Notes: a model not told the origin generated them from the letters alone. A stretch of DNA of 24,899 nucleotides from Clostridiales bacterium (GCA_014799585.1 JAAVHU010000023.1:1-24899); one strand, 5' to 3'; numbered from the stretch's first letter, positions 1 through 6,874 are shown. Numbers and translations: made by a program.

Positions 1-149
1 GCCCGAACTCTTTCCCTGCTTTCCTTAACTGCCGCATCGGGAAGACCAACGATATCAAACCTCGGTAGGCCGCTGCTTAAATCCGCTTCAACAACAACGG
101 AAAAGCTGTTCATTCCGAATATTCCAAGACTTTTTGCCTTTGCAAACAT
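1..149 (-). CDS. ComM/YifB-family magnesium-chelatase-like AAA+ ATPase, N-terminal part
   Basis: The first 49 residues are visible; the gene runs off the left edge of the window. The start reads MFAKAKSLGIFGMNSF, followed by a VVVEADLSSGLPRFDIVGLP stretch. This is the characteristic opening of the YifB/ComM family (an N-terminal Lon-like ChlI domain before the AAA+ Mg-chelatase domain). E. coli-type ComM is a hexameric helicase that helps branch migration during natural transformation; other members are uncharacterised. The ATG at 149 is preceded by GAGGTAAAGGT, a good ribosome site. The gene diverges from the phosphoglucomutase gene and shares overlapping promoter elements with it. Identity at family level is firm; a role in DNA uptake here is only inferred. 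Confidence 0.85.
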   Translation of the reverse strand, partial: MFAKAKSLGIFGMNSFSVVVEADLSSGLPRFDIVGLPDAAVKESRERVR

Positions 150-193
150 ACCTTTACCTCTTAAACCATCTATAATAAATGAATCTAAATAAT

Positions 194-222
194 ACTATAC
201 CAAATCATAAGGATATTGACAA
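194..222 (-). promoter_or_regulatory. Promoter for the ComM-like gene
   Basis: On the minus strand TTGTCA (217-222) and TATAGT (194-199) are separated by 17 bp. The -35 box overlaps the TTGACA of the divergent phosphoglucomutase promoter, so the two cannot easily be occupied together. Confidence 0.5.
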
Positions 223-244
223 CCGATTTTAATAAGATTAAAAT
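216..244 (+). promoter_or_regulatory. Promoter for the phosphoglucomutase gene
   Basis: TTGACA at 216-221 and TAAAAT at 239-244 have a 17-bp spacer. A ribosome site AAGGAG lies at 260-265, just before the ATG at 275. Confidence 0.6.
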
Positions 245-274
245 ATAATTACCAAATATAAGGAGTAAAATTCT

Positions 275-1993
275 ATGAATATCAATGAATTGTATAATGA
301 ATGGCTTGAAAATGCTGATTTTGATCCTGATTTGATTAAAGAGCTTGAAAGCATAAAAGGAAATGAAGAAGAGATTTCAGACAGATTTTACAGATGCCTT
401 GAATTCGGAACTGCAGGCTTAAGAGGTGTTATCGGAGCAGGCACAAACAGAATGAATTACTATACGGTTTGCCAGGCAACGCAAGGCCTTTCAGATTTTC
501 TGAACAAGAATTATGAAAATCCAAGCATTGCTATCGGATACGACAGCAGGATTAAAAGCGAATATTTTGCAAAAGAAGCTGCAAAGGTTTTAGCCGCTAA
601 CGGCATTAAAGTTTATCTTTATGATGCACTTGAGCCAACACCCTGCCTTTCTTACGCAATCAGAAGATTCAAAACATCAAGCGGTATTATTTTAACAGCT
701 TCACACAATCCGGGAAAATACAATGGATATAAATGTTACGACAGCAACGGATATCAGATGACAGACGAGGAAGCTGCCGAAACATATGATTTTATTCAGA
801 AGGTTGATTATTTTACAGGTATTAAAACAACTAATTTTGAAAAGGCTGTTCAAAACGGACTCATTGAATACATAGGTGAAGAAACAATAAACGAATTTCT
901 TGATGAGGTAGAAAAGCAGTGTATAAATCCGGGCATCTGCAAAAAGGCAGACCTTTGCGTTATTTACACGCCGCTTAACGGAACAGGCAACAAACCAGTA
1001 AGAGAAATTCTGAAAAGAATAGGCGTTGAAAACATTCACATAGTGCCTGAGCAGGAATTGCCTGACGGCAACTTCCCAACCTGCCCATATCCAAATCCTG
1101 AAATCAAGCAGGCATTTGAATGTGCACTTAAAATGACAGATAACATCAAAGCTGATATTCTTCTTGCAACAGACCCTGACTGCGACCGTGTAGGCATAGC
1201 AGTTCCAAATAAGAACGGCGAATACGTGCTTATGAGCGGCAACGAAGTTGGTGCAATGATGCTCAATTATCTTCTTTCACAAAAGAAAGAAAAAGGCACG
1301 CTTTCTCCTAATGCAATTGCTGTTAAATCTTTTGTTTCAACAGATTTAGCAGAAGAAATTGCTAAAAAATACGGATGTAGCTTTAAAAATCTTTTAACAG
1401 GCTTTAAATATATCGGCGAGCTGATTACAAATCTTGAAGCTGAGGGTAGGGCTGATGATTTCGTTATGGGCTTTGAAGAGTCTTACGGATATCTTGCCGG
1501 AACACACGCAAGAGATAAGGACGCAGTTGTTGCTTCCATGCTTATCTGCGAAATGGCTGCTTTTTACAAAACACAGGGCAAATCTCTTGTTGATGTAATG
1601 GATGATTTATACAACGAATTCGGTTATTACTGCAACACAGTTAAGAGCTATGAATTTGAAGGTGCTGCAGGAATGGATAAAATGCAGAAGATTATGGACA
1701 CACTTCGCGAAAATCCGCCTAAAGAGTTATACGGTATGCCTGTAACCTATGTTGGAGATTATAAAACAAGCATTGCAAAAGATATTGAAAACGGCACGGA
1801 AGCAGAAATTGATTTGCCAAAATCAAACGTGCTTGCATACAAAATGGCAGGCGGAAACGGACTGATTATCCGTCCAAGCGGAACAGAACCGAAGATTAAG
1901 GCATATATAACTGCAATCGGCGAAAGCAAGGCAGCATCACAGGCACTTGCTGAAAAGCTTATCAAAGAAGCAGATAAGTTTATGGAGGTATAA
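275..1993 (+). CDS. pgcA: Alpha-phosphoglucomutase / phosphomannomutase
   Basis: This 572-residue protein belongs to the alpha-D-phosphohexomutase superfamily, which interconverts glucose 1-phosphate and glucose 6-phosphate in the cytoplasm for glycogen, cell wall and UDP-sugar synthesis. All four signature sites are intact: the phosphoserine loop TASHNP (catalytic Ser143), the metal loop DPDCDR (residues 300-305), the sugar-binding loop EESYG (401-405) and the phosphate-binding loop RPSGTEPK (533-540). Its length fits the long Firmicutes PgcA type rather than the roughly 450-residue GlmM type. The start is fixed by AAGGAG ten bases upstream of the ATG. A small membrane-peptide gene follows after 2 bases and is probably cotranscribed. 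Substrate preference between glucose and mannose phosphates cannot be read from sequence. Confidence 0.93.
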   Translation: MNINELYNEWLENADFDPDLIKELESIKGNEEEISDRFYRCLEFGTAGLRGVIGAGTNRMNYYTVCQATQGLSDFLNKNYENPSIAIGYDSRIKSEYFAKEAAKVLAANGIKVYLYDALEPTPCLSYAIRRFKTSSGIILTASHNPGKYNGYKCYDSNGYQMTDEEAAETYDFIQKVDYFTGIKTTNFEKAVQNGLIEYIGEETINEFLDEVEKQCINPGICKKADLCVIYTPLNGTGNKPVREILKRIGVENIHIVPEQELPDGNFPTCPYPNPEIKQAFECALKMTDNIKADILLATDPDCDRVGIAVPNKNGEYVLMSGNEVGAMMLNYLLSQKKEKGTLSPNAIAVKSFVSTDLAEEIAKKYGCSFKNLLTGFKYIGELITNLEAEGRADDFVMGFEESYGYLAGTHARDKDAVVASMLICEMAAFYKTQGKSLVDVMDDLYNEFGYYCNTVKSYEFEGAAGMDKMQKIMDTLRENPPKELYGMPVTYVGDYKTSIAKDIENGTEAEIDLPKSNVLAYKMAGGNGLIIRPSGTEPKIKAYITAIGESKAASQALAEKLIKEADKFMEV

Positions 1994-1995
1994 AT

Positions 1996-2094
1996 ATGCA
2001 CAGAGGATGGGTTAAAGTTACTGCAATTATTCTTGCTGTTTTAATGGCAGGAAGCGGGCTGATTGGCGGATTATACGCTGTTTTTGCAGGATAA
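1996..2094 (+). CDS. Small single-span membrane peptide (32 aa)
   Basis: This short ORF encodes MHRGWVKVTAIILAVLMAGS, then a glycine-rich end (GLIGGLYAVFAG). A basic N-terminus is followed by one hydrophobic segment covering roughly residues 8-30. This is the profile of a small inner-membrane peptide with its N-terminus inside. GGAGGT lies 7 bases before the ATG, overlapping the end of the phosphoglucomutase gene, and the stop is followed by a terminator hairpin at 2124. I recognise a general likeness to short DUF4044-type peptides of Firmicutes but cannot assign it. No function is proposed. Strong ribosome-site placement argues that it is translated. Confidence 0.6.
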   Translation: MHRGWVKVTAIILAVLMAGSGLIGGLYAVFAG

Positions 2095-2112
2095 TAAATT
2101 TGAATAAAATAA

Positions 2113-2222
2113 ACAAAAAGAAGAAAGGCAGTGCATAACGCACTGCCTTTCCCTCTCTGTCTATAACAAACTATAGGAGGACAAGATACTTAAGGAGCGG
2201 TTGCGGCTCCGTCCTCAAGGTA
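2113..2222 (-). ncRNA. Predicted free-standing small RNA
   Basis: On the minus strand a consensus promoter (2229-2257) is followed by about 110 bases with no usable reading frame and then an intrinsic terminator. The predicted RNA folds into three stems. The first is a long hairpin closed by GAGGAC/GTCCTC (2211-2216 with 2177-2182), with an inner GGAGC/GCTCC stem (2206-2210 with 2194-2198). The second is CTATA/TATAG (2172-2176 with 2161-2165) around a six-base loop. The third is the terminator stem at 2124-2150. The 3' strand of the first stem reads GUCCUCCU, complementary to a Shine-Dalgarno sequence. I do not recognise the family. Transcription is inferred from promoter and terminator geometry. 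Confidence 0.55.
2124..2150. terminator. Terminator hairpin, likely bidirectional
   Basis: A perfect 11-bp stem (2124-2134 with 2140-2150) has a five-base loop. On the minus strand it is followed by CTTCTTTTTG, a reasonable U-tract, ending the small RNA. On the plus strand the trailing sequence is TTTCCCTCTC, so termination of the phosphoglucomutase transcript would be weaker. Confidence 0.75.
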
Positions 2223-2228
2223 AACATC

Positions 2229-2257
2229 ATTATATTTTATTTTGCACAATTTGTCAA
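2229..2257 (-). promoter_or_regulatory. Consensus promoter of the small RNA
   Basis: On the minus strand TTGACA (2252-2257) and TATAAT (2229-2234) are both perfect sigma-A boxes with exactly 17 bp between them. No coding sequence lies downstream before the terminator at 2124-2150. Confidence 0.7.
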
Positions 2258-2415
2258 CCCCTAAGTTGAAAACTTTTGTTAACTATTACAAAACTTAAAA
2301 ACTGTAATCAAATGCTTCTTTTTTGCATGGTGTTTCAAAGGTAACAAATTTTTTTCAAAAAGTGTAAAAAACATCTCTATTCATTTCATTGAAATACAAA
2401 TATCGAAAATCTCTC

Positions 2416-2444
2416 TTGACATCAAACGAATGTTCGACTACTAT
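2416..2444 (+). promoter_or_regulatory. Promoter with a LexA-like box in its spacer
   Basis: TTGACA (2416-2421) and TACTAT (2439-2444) are 17 bp apart. The spacer contains CAAACGAATGTTCG (2423-2436), one mismatch from the Gram-positive LexA/DinR consensus CGAAC-N4-GTTCG. A repressor bound here would block RNA polymerase directly. Start of transcription is expected near 2451, giving a leader of about 90 bases that has a TGCAGA/TCTGCA dyad. Confidence 0.55.
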
Positions 2445-2540
2445 ATTTATTGCAGATGAAAAACCGCCCTTTCCGTCTGCAGCAAATACCCCGCTTTAAA
2501 TATCTTAGAATATTTAATGGATGCGAGAAAGGACAAGGAC

Positions 2541-2768
2541 ATGACGATAGACAGATTAGCAAAAGAATATGAGAACCAATATGATATTTTAAATGCAAAA
2601 ATAGAAGGCTTGCGTCCGCTTTTATATGTTTATACAGGCGAAGATTTATACTTGTTAAGAAGACGATTAAAGGTCTATTACGATATGGAATCTGAATGCA
2701 AACGAATTTCGGCTATGCTTACACATTATTATGACGAAGAGGAGGACGAGCAATATGGACTTCATTGA
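2541..2768 (+). CDS. Small acidic helical protein of unknown function
   Basis: This 75-residue protein has a charged, heptad-like pattern (AKEYENQYDILNAKIEGL, then LYLLRRRLKVYYDMESECKR) and an acidic end (DEEEDEQYG), consistent with a helical hairpin or short coiled coil. I place the start at the ATG at 2541 because AAAGGA lies 7 bases before it; the upstream in-frame ATG at 2517 has no ribosome site. It overlaps the next gene, a sigma-region-4-like protein, by 14 bases, so the two are probably translationally coupled and may act together. Regulation by the LexA-like box upstream is inferred. I do not recognise the family. Confidence 0.7.
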   Translation: MTIDRLAKEYENQYDILNAKIEGLRPLLYVYTGEDLYLLRRRLKVYYDMESECKRISAMLTHYYDEEEDEQYGLH

Positions 2769-3084
2769 GAATTTTTATTATGCACAGGATGAATATTACA
2801 CAGATATTGATGAGCAAAAAATAAGCAGAAGTGCCATTTCAACCGTTCTTCCGCTTATTATGAAAAATGATTTAACAGAGCGGCAAAGAAGCTGCCTTAC
2901 ATTGAAATATGTAAACAATCTTAATCAATCCGAAATAGCAGGAAAACTTAATCTTTCTCAACCAACTGTATGCAGGCATATTTCTACGGCAAAAGACATT
3001 GTAAATAACCGCCTTGCCTACTGCCTTGCGGCACTCAGCAAGGCAAACAAAATGTGGATTGAATTTGAAAATTCAGCTCATTAA
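2755..3084 (+). CDS. Sigma-70 region-4-like helix-turn-helix protein
   Basis: This 109-residue protein carries a helix-turn-helix typical of sigma factor region 4: LTERQRSCLTLKYVNNLNQS leads into EIAGKLNLSQPTVCRHISTA (about residues 42-85). It lacks the region 2 needed for core binding and promoter melting, so it is not a complete sigma factor. It may be a DNA-binding regulator, or the region-4 half of a split sigma whose partner could be the preceding gene; that split-sigma idea is inference. The ATG at 2755 follows GAGGAGGAC at the right distance; the longer frame starting at 2731 lacks this. It ends just before a 12-bp terminator stem. Confidence 0.75.
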   Translation: MDFIENFYYAQDEYYTDIDEQKISRSAISTVLPLIMKNDLTERQRSCLTLKYVNNLNQSEIAGKLNLSQPTVCRHISTAKDIVNNRLAYCLAALSKANKMWIEFENSAH

Positions 3085-3093
3085 TGGAAAACG

Positions 3094-3121
3094 AAAAGCT
3101 GTCTTTCTTAAGACAGCTTTT
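3094..3121 (+). terminator. Terminator after the sigma-like gene
   Basis: A perfect 12-bp stem (3094-3105 with 3110-3121) with a four-base loop ends in CTTTT, ten bases after the stop codon. Confidence 0.8.
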
Positions 3122-3146
3122 GTATATGATTAACAACTGATACAAA

Positions 3147-3187
3147 AACGGCTGTTCTGCGGAACTGATATTATTCAGCTCACCGTT
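3147..3187 (+). other. Foldable segment between two terminators, possible RNA
   Basis: AACGG (3147-3151) can pair with CCGTT (3183-3187). The closed segment holds two further hairpins: GTTC/GAAC (3154-3157 with 3162-3165) and TGA/TCA (3166-3168 with 3175-3177), giving a possible three-way junction. A terminator follows at 3201. I see no convincing promoter directly upstream (only TATGAT at 3125). Stems are short, so this is weak evidence for a functional RNA. Confidence 0.25.
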
Positions 3188-3200
3188 CTCAACAAGTTGG

Positions 3201-3239
3201 AAAGCACACCTTTCTATTTTATGAAAAGTGTGCTTTTTT
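3201..3239 (+). terminator. Second plus-strand terminator
   Basis: AAAGCACAC (3201-3209) pairs with GTGTGCTTT (3228-3236). The stem continues inward by TTTC/GAAA after one mismatch, and the outer side runs into TTT. On the minus strand there is no U-tract, so it does not serve the membrane protein gene at 3260. Confidence 0.7.
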
Positions 3240-3259
3240 GGTTATAGAACAATTCAATT

Positions 3260-4018
3260 TTATATAAAAAATAATTTGATTGCATACATAATTACATAAA
3301 GAACAAGCTGATGCGCAAGATAAAACCACAGGCTGTTTTTTCCCACAAACTGCAAAAACTTTGAATGGCTGTTGTAAGCAAAGGCGGAAAACCTTTCTTC
3401 CTTTGCATATTTGCCGAAAACCGCACCAAACAAAAACATAAAGAGCCACGGAATAAGCGGAAAATAATCAGCCGATTGAAAAGAACTGTTATAAAAACCA
3501 AGAGGGCTGAAAAAATTGCTCTGATATAACACATTCGGAAGCTGAATAAAACCGAACAGAATACTTTTTTCACTTATTTTATATGTTGCAAAAAATAAAA
3601 ATGCAGTAACAAGCATTCCGATTTTTTCATTTCCCTTATTGATAAAAGGCATAAAAATTCCCGTTATAATCATTGAACAGCCAAGGCAGGATAAAATACC
3701 AAAATAGATTTCCGCACCCTTTATTCCGATTGCAGGCATAATCACAGCCGTAACAAAACTTACGGCAAAACCCGCTATCAAAACGATAATTCCCCTTTTA
3801 ACAGGATTTCTGGAAAGACGGGAACATATACCTGAGGTTAAAATAAACAATGCCCAAAAAATCGGCTGAAATGTGCAGAGAAAATCAAACACACGATATC
3901 CCCATTCCATTTCAAGAATAAATCCTATATCATAAAACATATGATGAAAAATCATACATAATATTGCAAAACCCCTGATTTCATCAAGAATCAGAATTCT
4001 TTTTGCTCCCTTTATCAT
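3260..4018 (-). CDS. HGSNAT/DUF1624-family membrane acyltransferase-like protein
   Basis: This 252-residue protein is very hydrophobic, with about seven predicted membrane spans. It begins with the hallmark of the DUF1624/heparan-alpha-glucosaminide N-acetyltransferase catalytic family: LDEIRGFAILCMIFHHMFYD, holding the conserved Arg, paired His and Tyr-Asp. Other members are thought to transfer acetyl groups across the membrane to cell-surface sugars; the substrate here is unknown. The C-terminal FYLAHQLVLYVIMYA is also typical. The ATG at 4018 follows AGGTGATTCA, and a promoter (TTGAGC-17-TAGAAT) lies at 4046-4074. It appears to be a single-gene transcript. Confidence 0.8.
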   Translation of the reverse strand: MIKGAKRILILDEIRGFAILCMIFHHMFYDIGFILEMEWGYRVFDFLCTFQPIFWALFILTSGICSRLSRNPVKRGIIVLIAGFAVSFVTAVIMPAIGIKGAEIYFGILSCLGCSMIITGIFMPFINKGNEKIGMLVTAFLFFATYKISEKSILFGFIQLPNVLYQSNFFSPLGFYNSSFQSADYFPLIPWLFMFLFGAVFGKYAKEERFSAFAYNSHSKFLQFVGKNSLWFYLAHQLVLYVIMYAIKLFFI

Positions 4019-4045
4019 TGAATCACCTGACCTTTAATGAATGAT

Positions 4046-4074
4046 ATTCTATCATAACTTCATATTAAGCTCAA
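4046..4074 (-). promoter_or_regulatory. Promoter of the DUF1624 membrane protein gene
   Basis: On the minus strand TTGAGC (4069-4074) and TAGAAT (4046-4051) are separated by 17 bp, about 30 bases before the start codon. Confidence 0.55.
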
Positions 4075-4090
4075 CACAATTTATATAATA

Positions 4091-4119
4091 TTGTATTATT
4101 TACAATTATATGTTATAAT
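4091..4119 (+). promoter_or_regulatory. Promoter of the thioesterase-to-thiI operon
   Basis: TTGTAT (4091-4096) and a perfect TATAAT (4114-4119) are 17 bp apart. The predicted transcript start near 4126 rules out the in-frame TTG at 4123 as a start codon and supports the ATG at 4177. Confidence 0.6.
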
Positions 4120-4176
4120 TATTTGCTGAATTTATTTGAAAGTCAAATTATTATTTATTTTTCAGGGGTAAAAGAA

Positions 4177-4572
4177 ATGAAAAAAATAATTATAGGCTCA
4201 TCAGCCGAAACTACAACAATTGTGAATTCAACCAATACGGCAATAACCGCGGGAAGCGGAAATCTTCCTGTGTTCGGCACACCGTTTATGATTGCCTTAA
4301 TGGAAAAGGCAACCTGCAATGCTGTTTTTGATTTTCTTGAAGAGGAGGAAACAACCGTTGGCACAAACGTAAGTGTTTCTCACGCAAAGGCAAGCGGGAT
4401 AGGCATGCTTATAACTGCAAAAGCTGTTATAACCGAATGCTGTGAAAGAAAAATCACCTTTGATGTTATAGCAACAGACAGCGAGGGTAACGTTATAGGC
4501 AAAGGAACAATTGAAAGATTTGTTGTAAATAAAAACAAATTTATGAAGAGAGTTGGCACAAATGAGATATAA
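4177..4572 (+). CDS. FlK-like hot-dog acyl-CoA thioesterase
   Basis: This 131-residue single hot-dog protein hydrolyses an acyl-CoA by family inference. It keeps the catalytic trio of fluoroacetyl-CoA thioesterase FlK (Thr42, Glu50, His76) at Thr35, Glu43 and His69, all shifted by exactly seven residues, within VFGTPFMIALMEKA and VGTNVSVSHAKASGIGM. The natural substrate is unlikely to be fluoroacetyl-CoA in a gut organism; a general housekeeping role or detoxifying acyl-CoA hydrolysis is more plausible. The start is the ATG at 4177, with an AGGGG ribosome site. It is the first gene of the operon and its end overlaps the HAD-Nudix gene by 11 bases. Confidence 0.82.
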   Translation: MKKIIIGSSAETTTIVNSTNTAITAGSGNLPVFGTPFMIALMEKATCNAVFDFLEEEETTVGTNVSVSHAKASGIGMLITAKAVITECCERKITFDVIATDSEGNVIGKGTIERFVVNKNKFMKRVGTNEI

Positions 4573-5752
4573 ATCAGTTATTTTCGATTTTGACGGAACA
4601 CTGTGCAACACAGGTGAAGGCGTTATGAAGAGTGCCAAATATGCACTTGAAGCATACGGCTATTCTGTTCCTGAAAATTTAAATGAATTATCCTATTTTA
4701 TAGGTCCTCCGCTTCTGATTACATTTCAGGAAAAGTACGGAGCAGACCCAACACGAGCAGATGAGCTTGTTCAAAAATACCGAGAAAGATATAACGACAA
4801 AGGTGTTTACGAAAGTAAACTTTATGATGGTATTGAAAACCTTTTAAATGCGCTGAAAACAGACGGCTTTAAACTTGCAATTGCATCATCAAAGCCACAG
4901 AAGTATGTTGAAATGCTGCTTGAACATTTTAACATCAAACAGTATTTTGATGTGATTTGCGGTGTATCCTTTAAGGCAGACTGTGAACCGAAATCAGATA
5001 TCATTGTGCGTGCTTTGAAAGAGCTTGAAACAGAAGTTTCCGAAACCCTTGTTGTTGGTGACACACATTTTGATATTGACGGTGCACGAATTAATCATAT
5101 AGACAGTGCCGGCGTTTTATGGGGATTTGGAACAAAATTTGAATTTATTGAAGCAGGGGCAAAATTCCTTGCAGAAAAGCCTGAAGATATAGAATCAATC
5201 GCACTTGGCTTTTTTGAACAGACCGAAGAAACAAATGGAATTTTCAACGGCAGAATTATAACGGTTCACGAAGATACTGTTATGCTTGTTGACGGCTCAA
5301 CAACCAAGCGTGAACTTGTTGACCACAACGGCGGTGTTGGTATTGTTGCTATAACAGACAATGATGAAGTTTTAATGGTGCGTCAATTCAGATCACCATA
5401 TAAAGAAACAATATTTGAAATTCCTGCAGGCAAACTTGAAAAAAATGAAGACCCGCAAAAGGCAGGCGAACGAGAGCTTGAAGAGGAATGCGGCGTTATA
5501 GCCGAAAATATTTTTGAGCTTGGAAAAGTATACCCTACACCGGGATATTGCAGCGAAATCATCCATATTTACGGAGCAACAAATTTAAAAGAAAGTAAGC
5601 AAATGCTTGATGAAGGTGAATTTCTTGAAGTTTACAGAGTTCCTCTTGAACAAGCATTTGAAAAATGTATGAACGGCGAATTTAAAGACGCCAAAACAAT
5701 AATAGGAATTATGAAAATCAGGGAAATGAAGCAAAATGGCAGTTTATCTTGA
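4562..5752 (+). CDS. Bifunctional HAD phosphatase - Nudix ADP-sugar pyrophosphatase fusion
   Basis: This 396-residue protein joins two complete enzymes. Residues 1 to about 215 are a phosphoglycolate-phosphatase-like HAD hydrolase: DFDGT (Asp9, Asp11), the IASS motif II at 107-110, Lys144 in EPKSD, and GDTHFDIDGA (167-175). Residues about 222-390 are a full ADP-ribose-pyrophosphatase-type Nudix domain, with its usual lead-in (FNGRIITVHEDTV) and a perfect Nudix box GX5EX7RELXEEXG at 290-311. No stop or frameshift separates them. If the Nudix half releases ribose 5-phosphate and AMP from ADP-ribose, the HAD half could remove the phosphate; this coupling is inference. The ATG at 4562 overlaps the thioesterase end by 11 bases; a TTG at 4553 is an alternative. 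The gene overlaps the cysteine desulfurase gene by 17 bases. Confidence 0.85.
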   Translation: MRYKSVIFDFDGTLCNTGEGVMKSAKYALEAYGYSVPENLNELSYFIGPPLLITFQEKYGADPTRADELVQKYRERYNDKGVYESKLYDGIENLLNALKTDGFKLAIASSKPQKYVEMLLEHFNIKQYFDVICGVSFKADCEPKSDIIVRALKELETEVSETLVVGDTHFDIDGARINHIDSAGVLWGFGTKFEFIEAGAKFLAEKPEDIESIALGFFEQTEETNGIFNGRIITVHEDTVMLVDGSTTKRELVDHNGGVGIVAITDNDEVLMVRQFRSPYKETIFEIPAGKLEKNEDPQKAGERELEEECGVIAENIFELGKVYPTPGYCSEIIHIYGATNLKESKQMLDEGEFLEVYRVPLEQAFEKCMNGEFKDAKTIIGIMKIREMKQNGSLS

Positions 5753-6872
5753 TAACAGTGCAACAACGAAGCCTTGCAAAGAGGCAACGGCGGCAATATT
5801 AAACGCACTTGAAGAAAATTACGGAAACCCATCAAGCCTGCACAATATCGGTATTGAAGCGGCAAAGTCAGTTATTCAAGCAAGGCAGCGTATAGCAGAT
5901 TTAATGGCTTGCGAAAAGGATGAAATTTTCTTCACAAGCGGCGGAACAGAGGCAAACAACCTTGCCGTTTTTGGTGCTGTATATGCAAACAGAAGAAAAG
6001 GAAACAGAATCGTTACTACTGCAATTGAACACGAAAGCATTATGCAAAGCATAGATAAACTTGAAGAGGAAGGCTTTGAGGTTATCCGCCTTATGCCGGA
6101 TGCATTCGGAAACATCAGCCTGAAAGACCTTGCAGATGCAATCGACGAAAAAACAATTCTTGTTTCCATGATGTATATAAACAACGAGGTTGGCTCTGTG
6201 CTTCCTGTTGAAAAAATCAAGAAGCTGGTTTTAAAAGCAGGCGCCCCTGCCCTCATTCACACAGACTGTGTTCAGGCATTCGGCAAAACAGAGGTTAAGC
6301 CGAAAAAACTTGGAGCAGACCTTGTTACAATTACAGCACATAAAATTCACGGACCAAAGGGCGTTGGTGCTTTATATATTAAAAAGGGGACAAGAATTTT
6401 ACCGCGTACTTTCGGCGGCGAACAGGAAAAGAAAATCCGGCCGGGAACAGAGGCATCCCCGCTGATAATGGGATTTGGTGCAGCAGTTGATGCACTGCCA
6501 GATTTAAAAGAACAAAGCAGTAAAATTACCGAACTGAACGCTTACGCAAAATCAAAACTAAAAGAGATAAATGGCATTATTATTAACAGCGGTGATAATG
6601 CTTCCCCTTATATCATTAACCTATATATCCCTACTTTTATGCGAAGCCAGACTGTACTTCAGGAACTTTCCGCAAATTACGGAATATGCGTAAGCAATGG
6701 TTCCGCCTGTGCAAAGGGCAAAAAAAGCCACGTGCTTTCAGCCATGAAACTGAGCAATGAAATTATTGATAAAAGTATAAGAATCAGCTTTTCAAGATAC
6801 AACACAGCGGAAGATATTGATAAACTGATTAACGCTTTAAAAGATATTATAAATAAACACCCGAGGACTTAA
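5736..6872 (+). CDS. Cysteine desulfurase, ThiI-dedicated NifZ-like
   Basis: This 378-residue PLP enzyme of class V aminotransferase fold takes sulfur from cysteine and holds it as a persulfide. Visible features are the YLDNSATT opening, His99 in AIEHES, the PLP Lys203 in TAHKIHGPKG, and the persulfide Cys325 in SNGSACAKGKKSH. It is slightly shorter than housekeeping IscS and sits 2 bases before thiI, as does B. subtilis nifZ, whose product supplies sulfur specifically to ThiI. That arrangement is the reason for calling it NifZ-like rather than IscS. The start overlaps the Nudix fusion gene by 17 bases, implying translational coupling. Confidence 0.9.
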   Translation: MAVYLDNSATTKPCKEATAAILNALEENYGNPSSLHNIGIEAAKSVIQARQRIADLMACEKDEIFFTSGGTEANNLAVFGAVYANRRKGNRIVTTAIEHESIMQSIDKLEEEGFEVIRLMPDAFGNISLKDLADAIDEKTILVSMMYINNEVGSVLPVEKIKKLVLKAGAPALIHTDCVQAFGKTEVKPKKLGADLVTITAHKIHGPKGVGALYIKKGTRILPRTFGGEQEKKIRPGTEASPLIMGFGAAVDALPDLKEQSSKITELNAYAKSKLKEINGIIINSGDNASPYIINLYIPTFMRSQTVLQELSANYGICVSNGSACAKGKKSHVLSAMKLSNEIIDKSIRISFSRYNTAEDIDKLINALKDIINKHPRT

Positions 6873-6874
6873 AA

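Noticed and set aside
701-1266. Open frames antisense to the phosphoglucomutase gene
   Set aside because: They are low-complexity shadows of a gene with full catalytic motifs and lack ribosome sites.
2517-2540. Earlier in-frame ATG for the 75-residue protein
   Set aside because: No ribosome site upstream, while the ATG at 2541 has AAAGGA at 7 bases.
2755-3084. Complete ECF sigma factor
   Set aside because: Region 2 is absent; only a region-4-like helix-turn-helix is present.
4123-4176. Longer thioesterase start at a TTG
   Set aside because: The TATAAT box at 4114-4119 puts the transcript start at about 4126, and the hot-dog fold begins after 4177.
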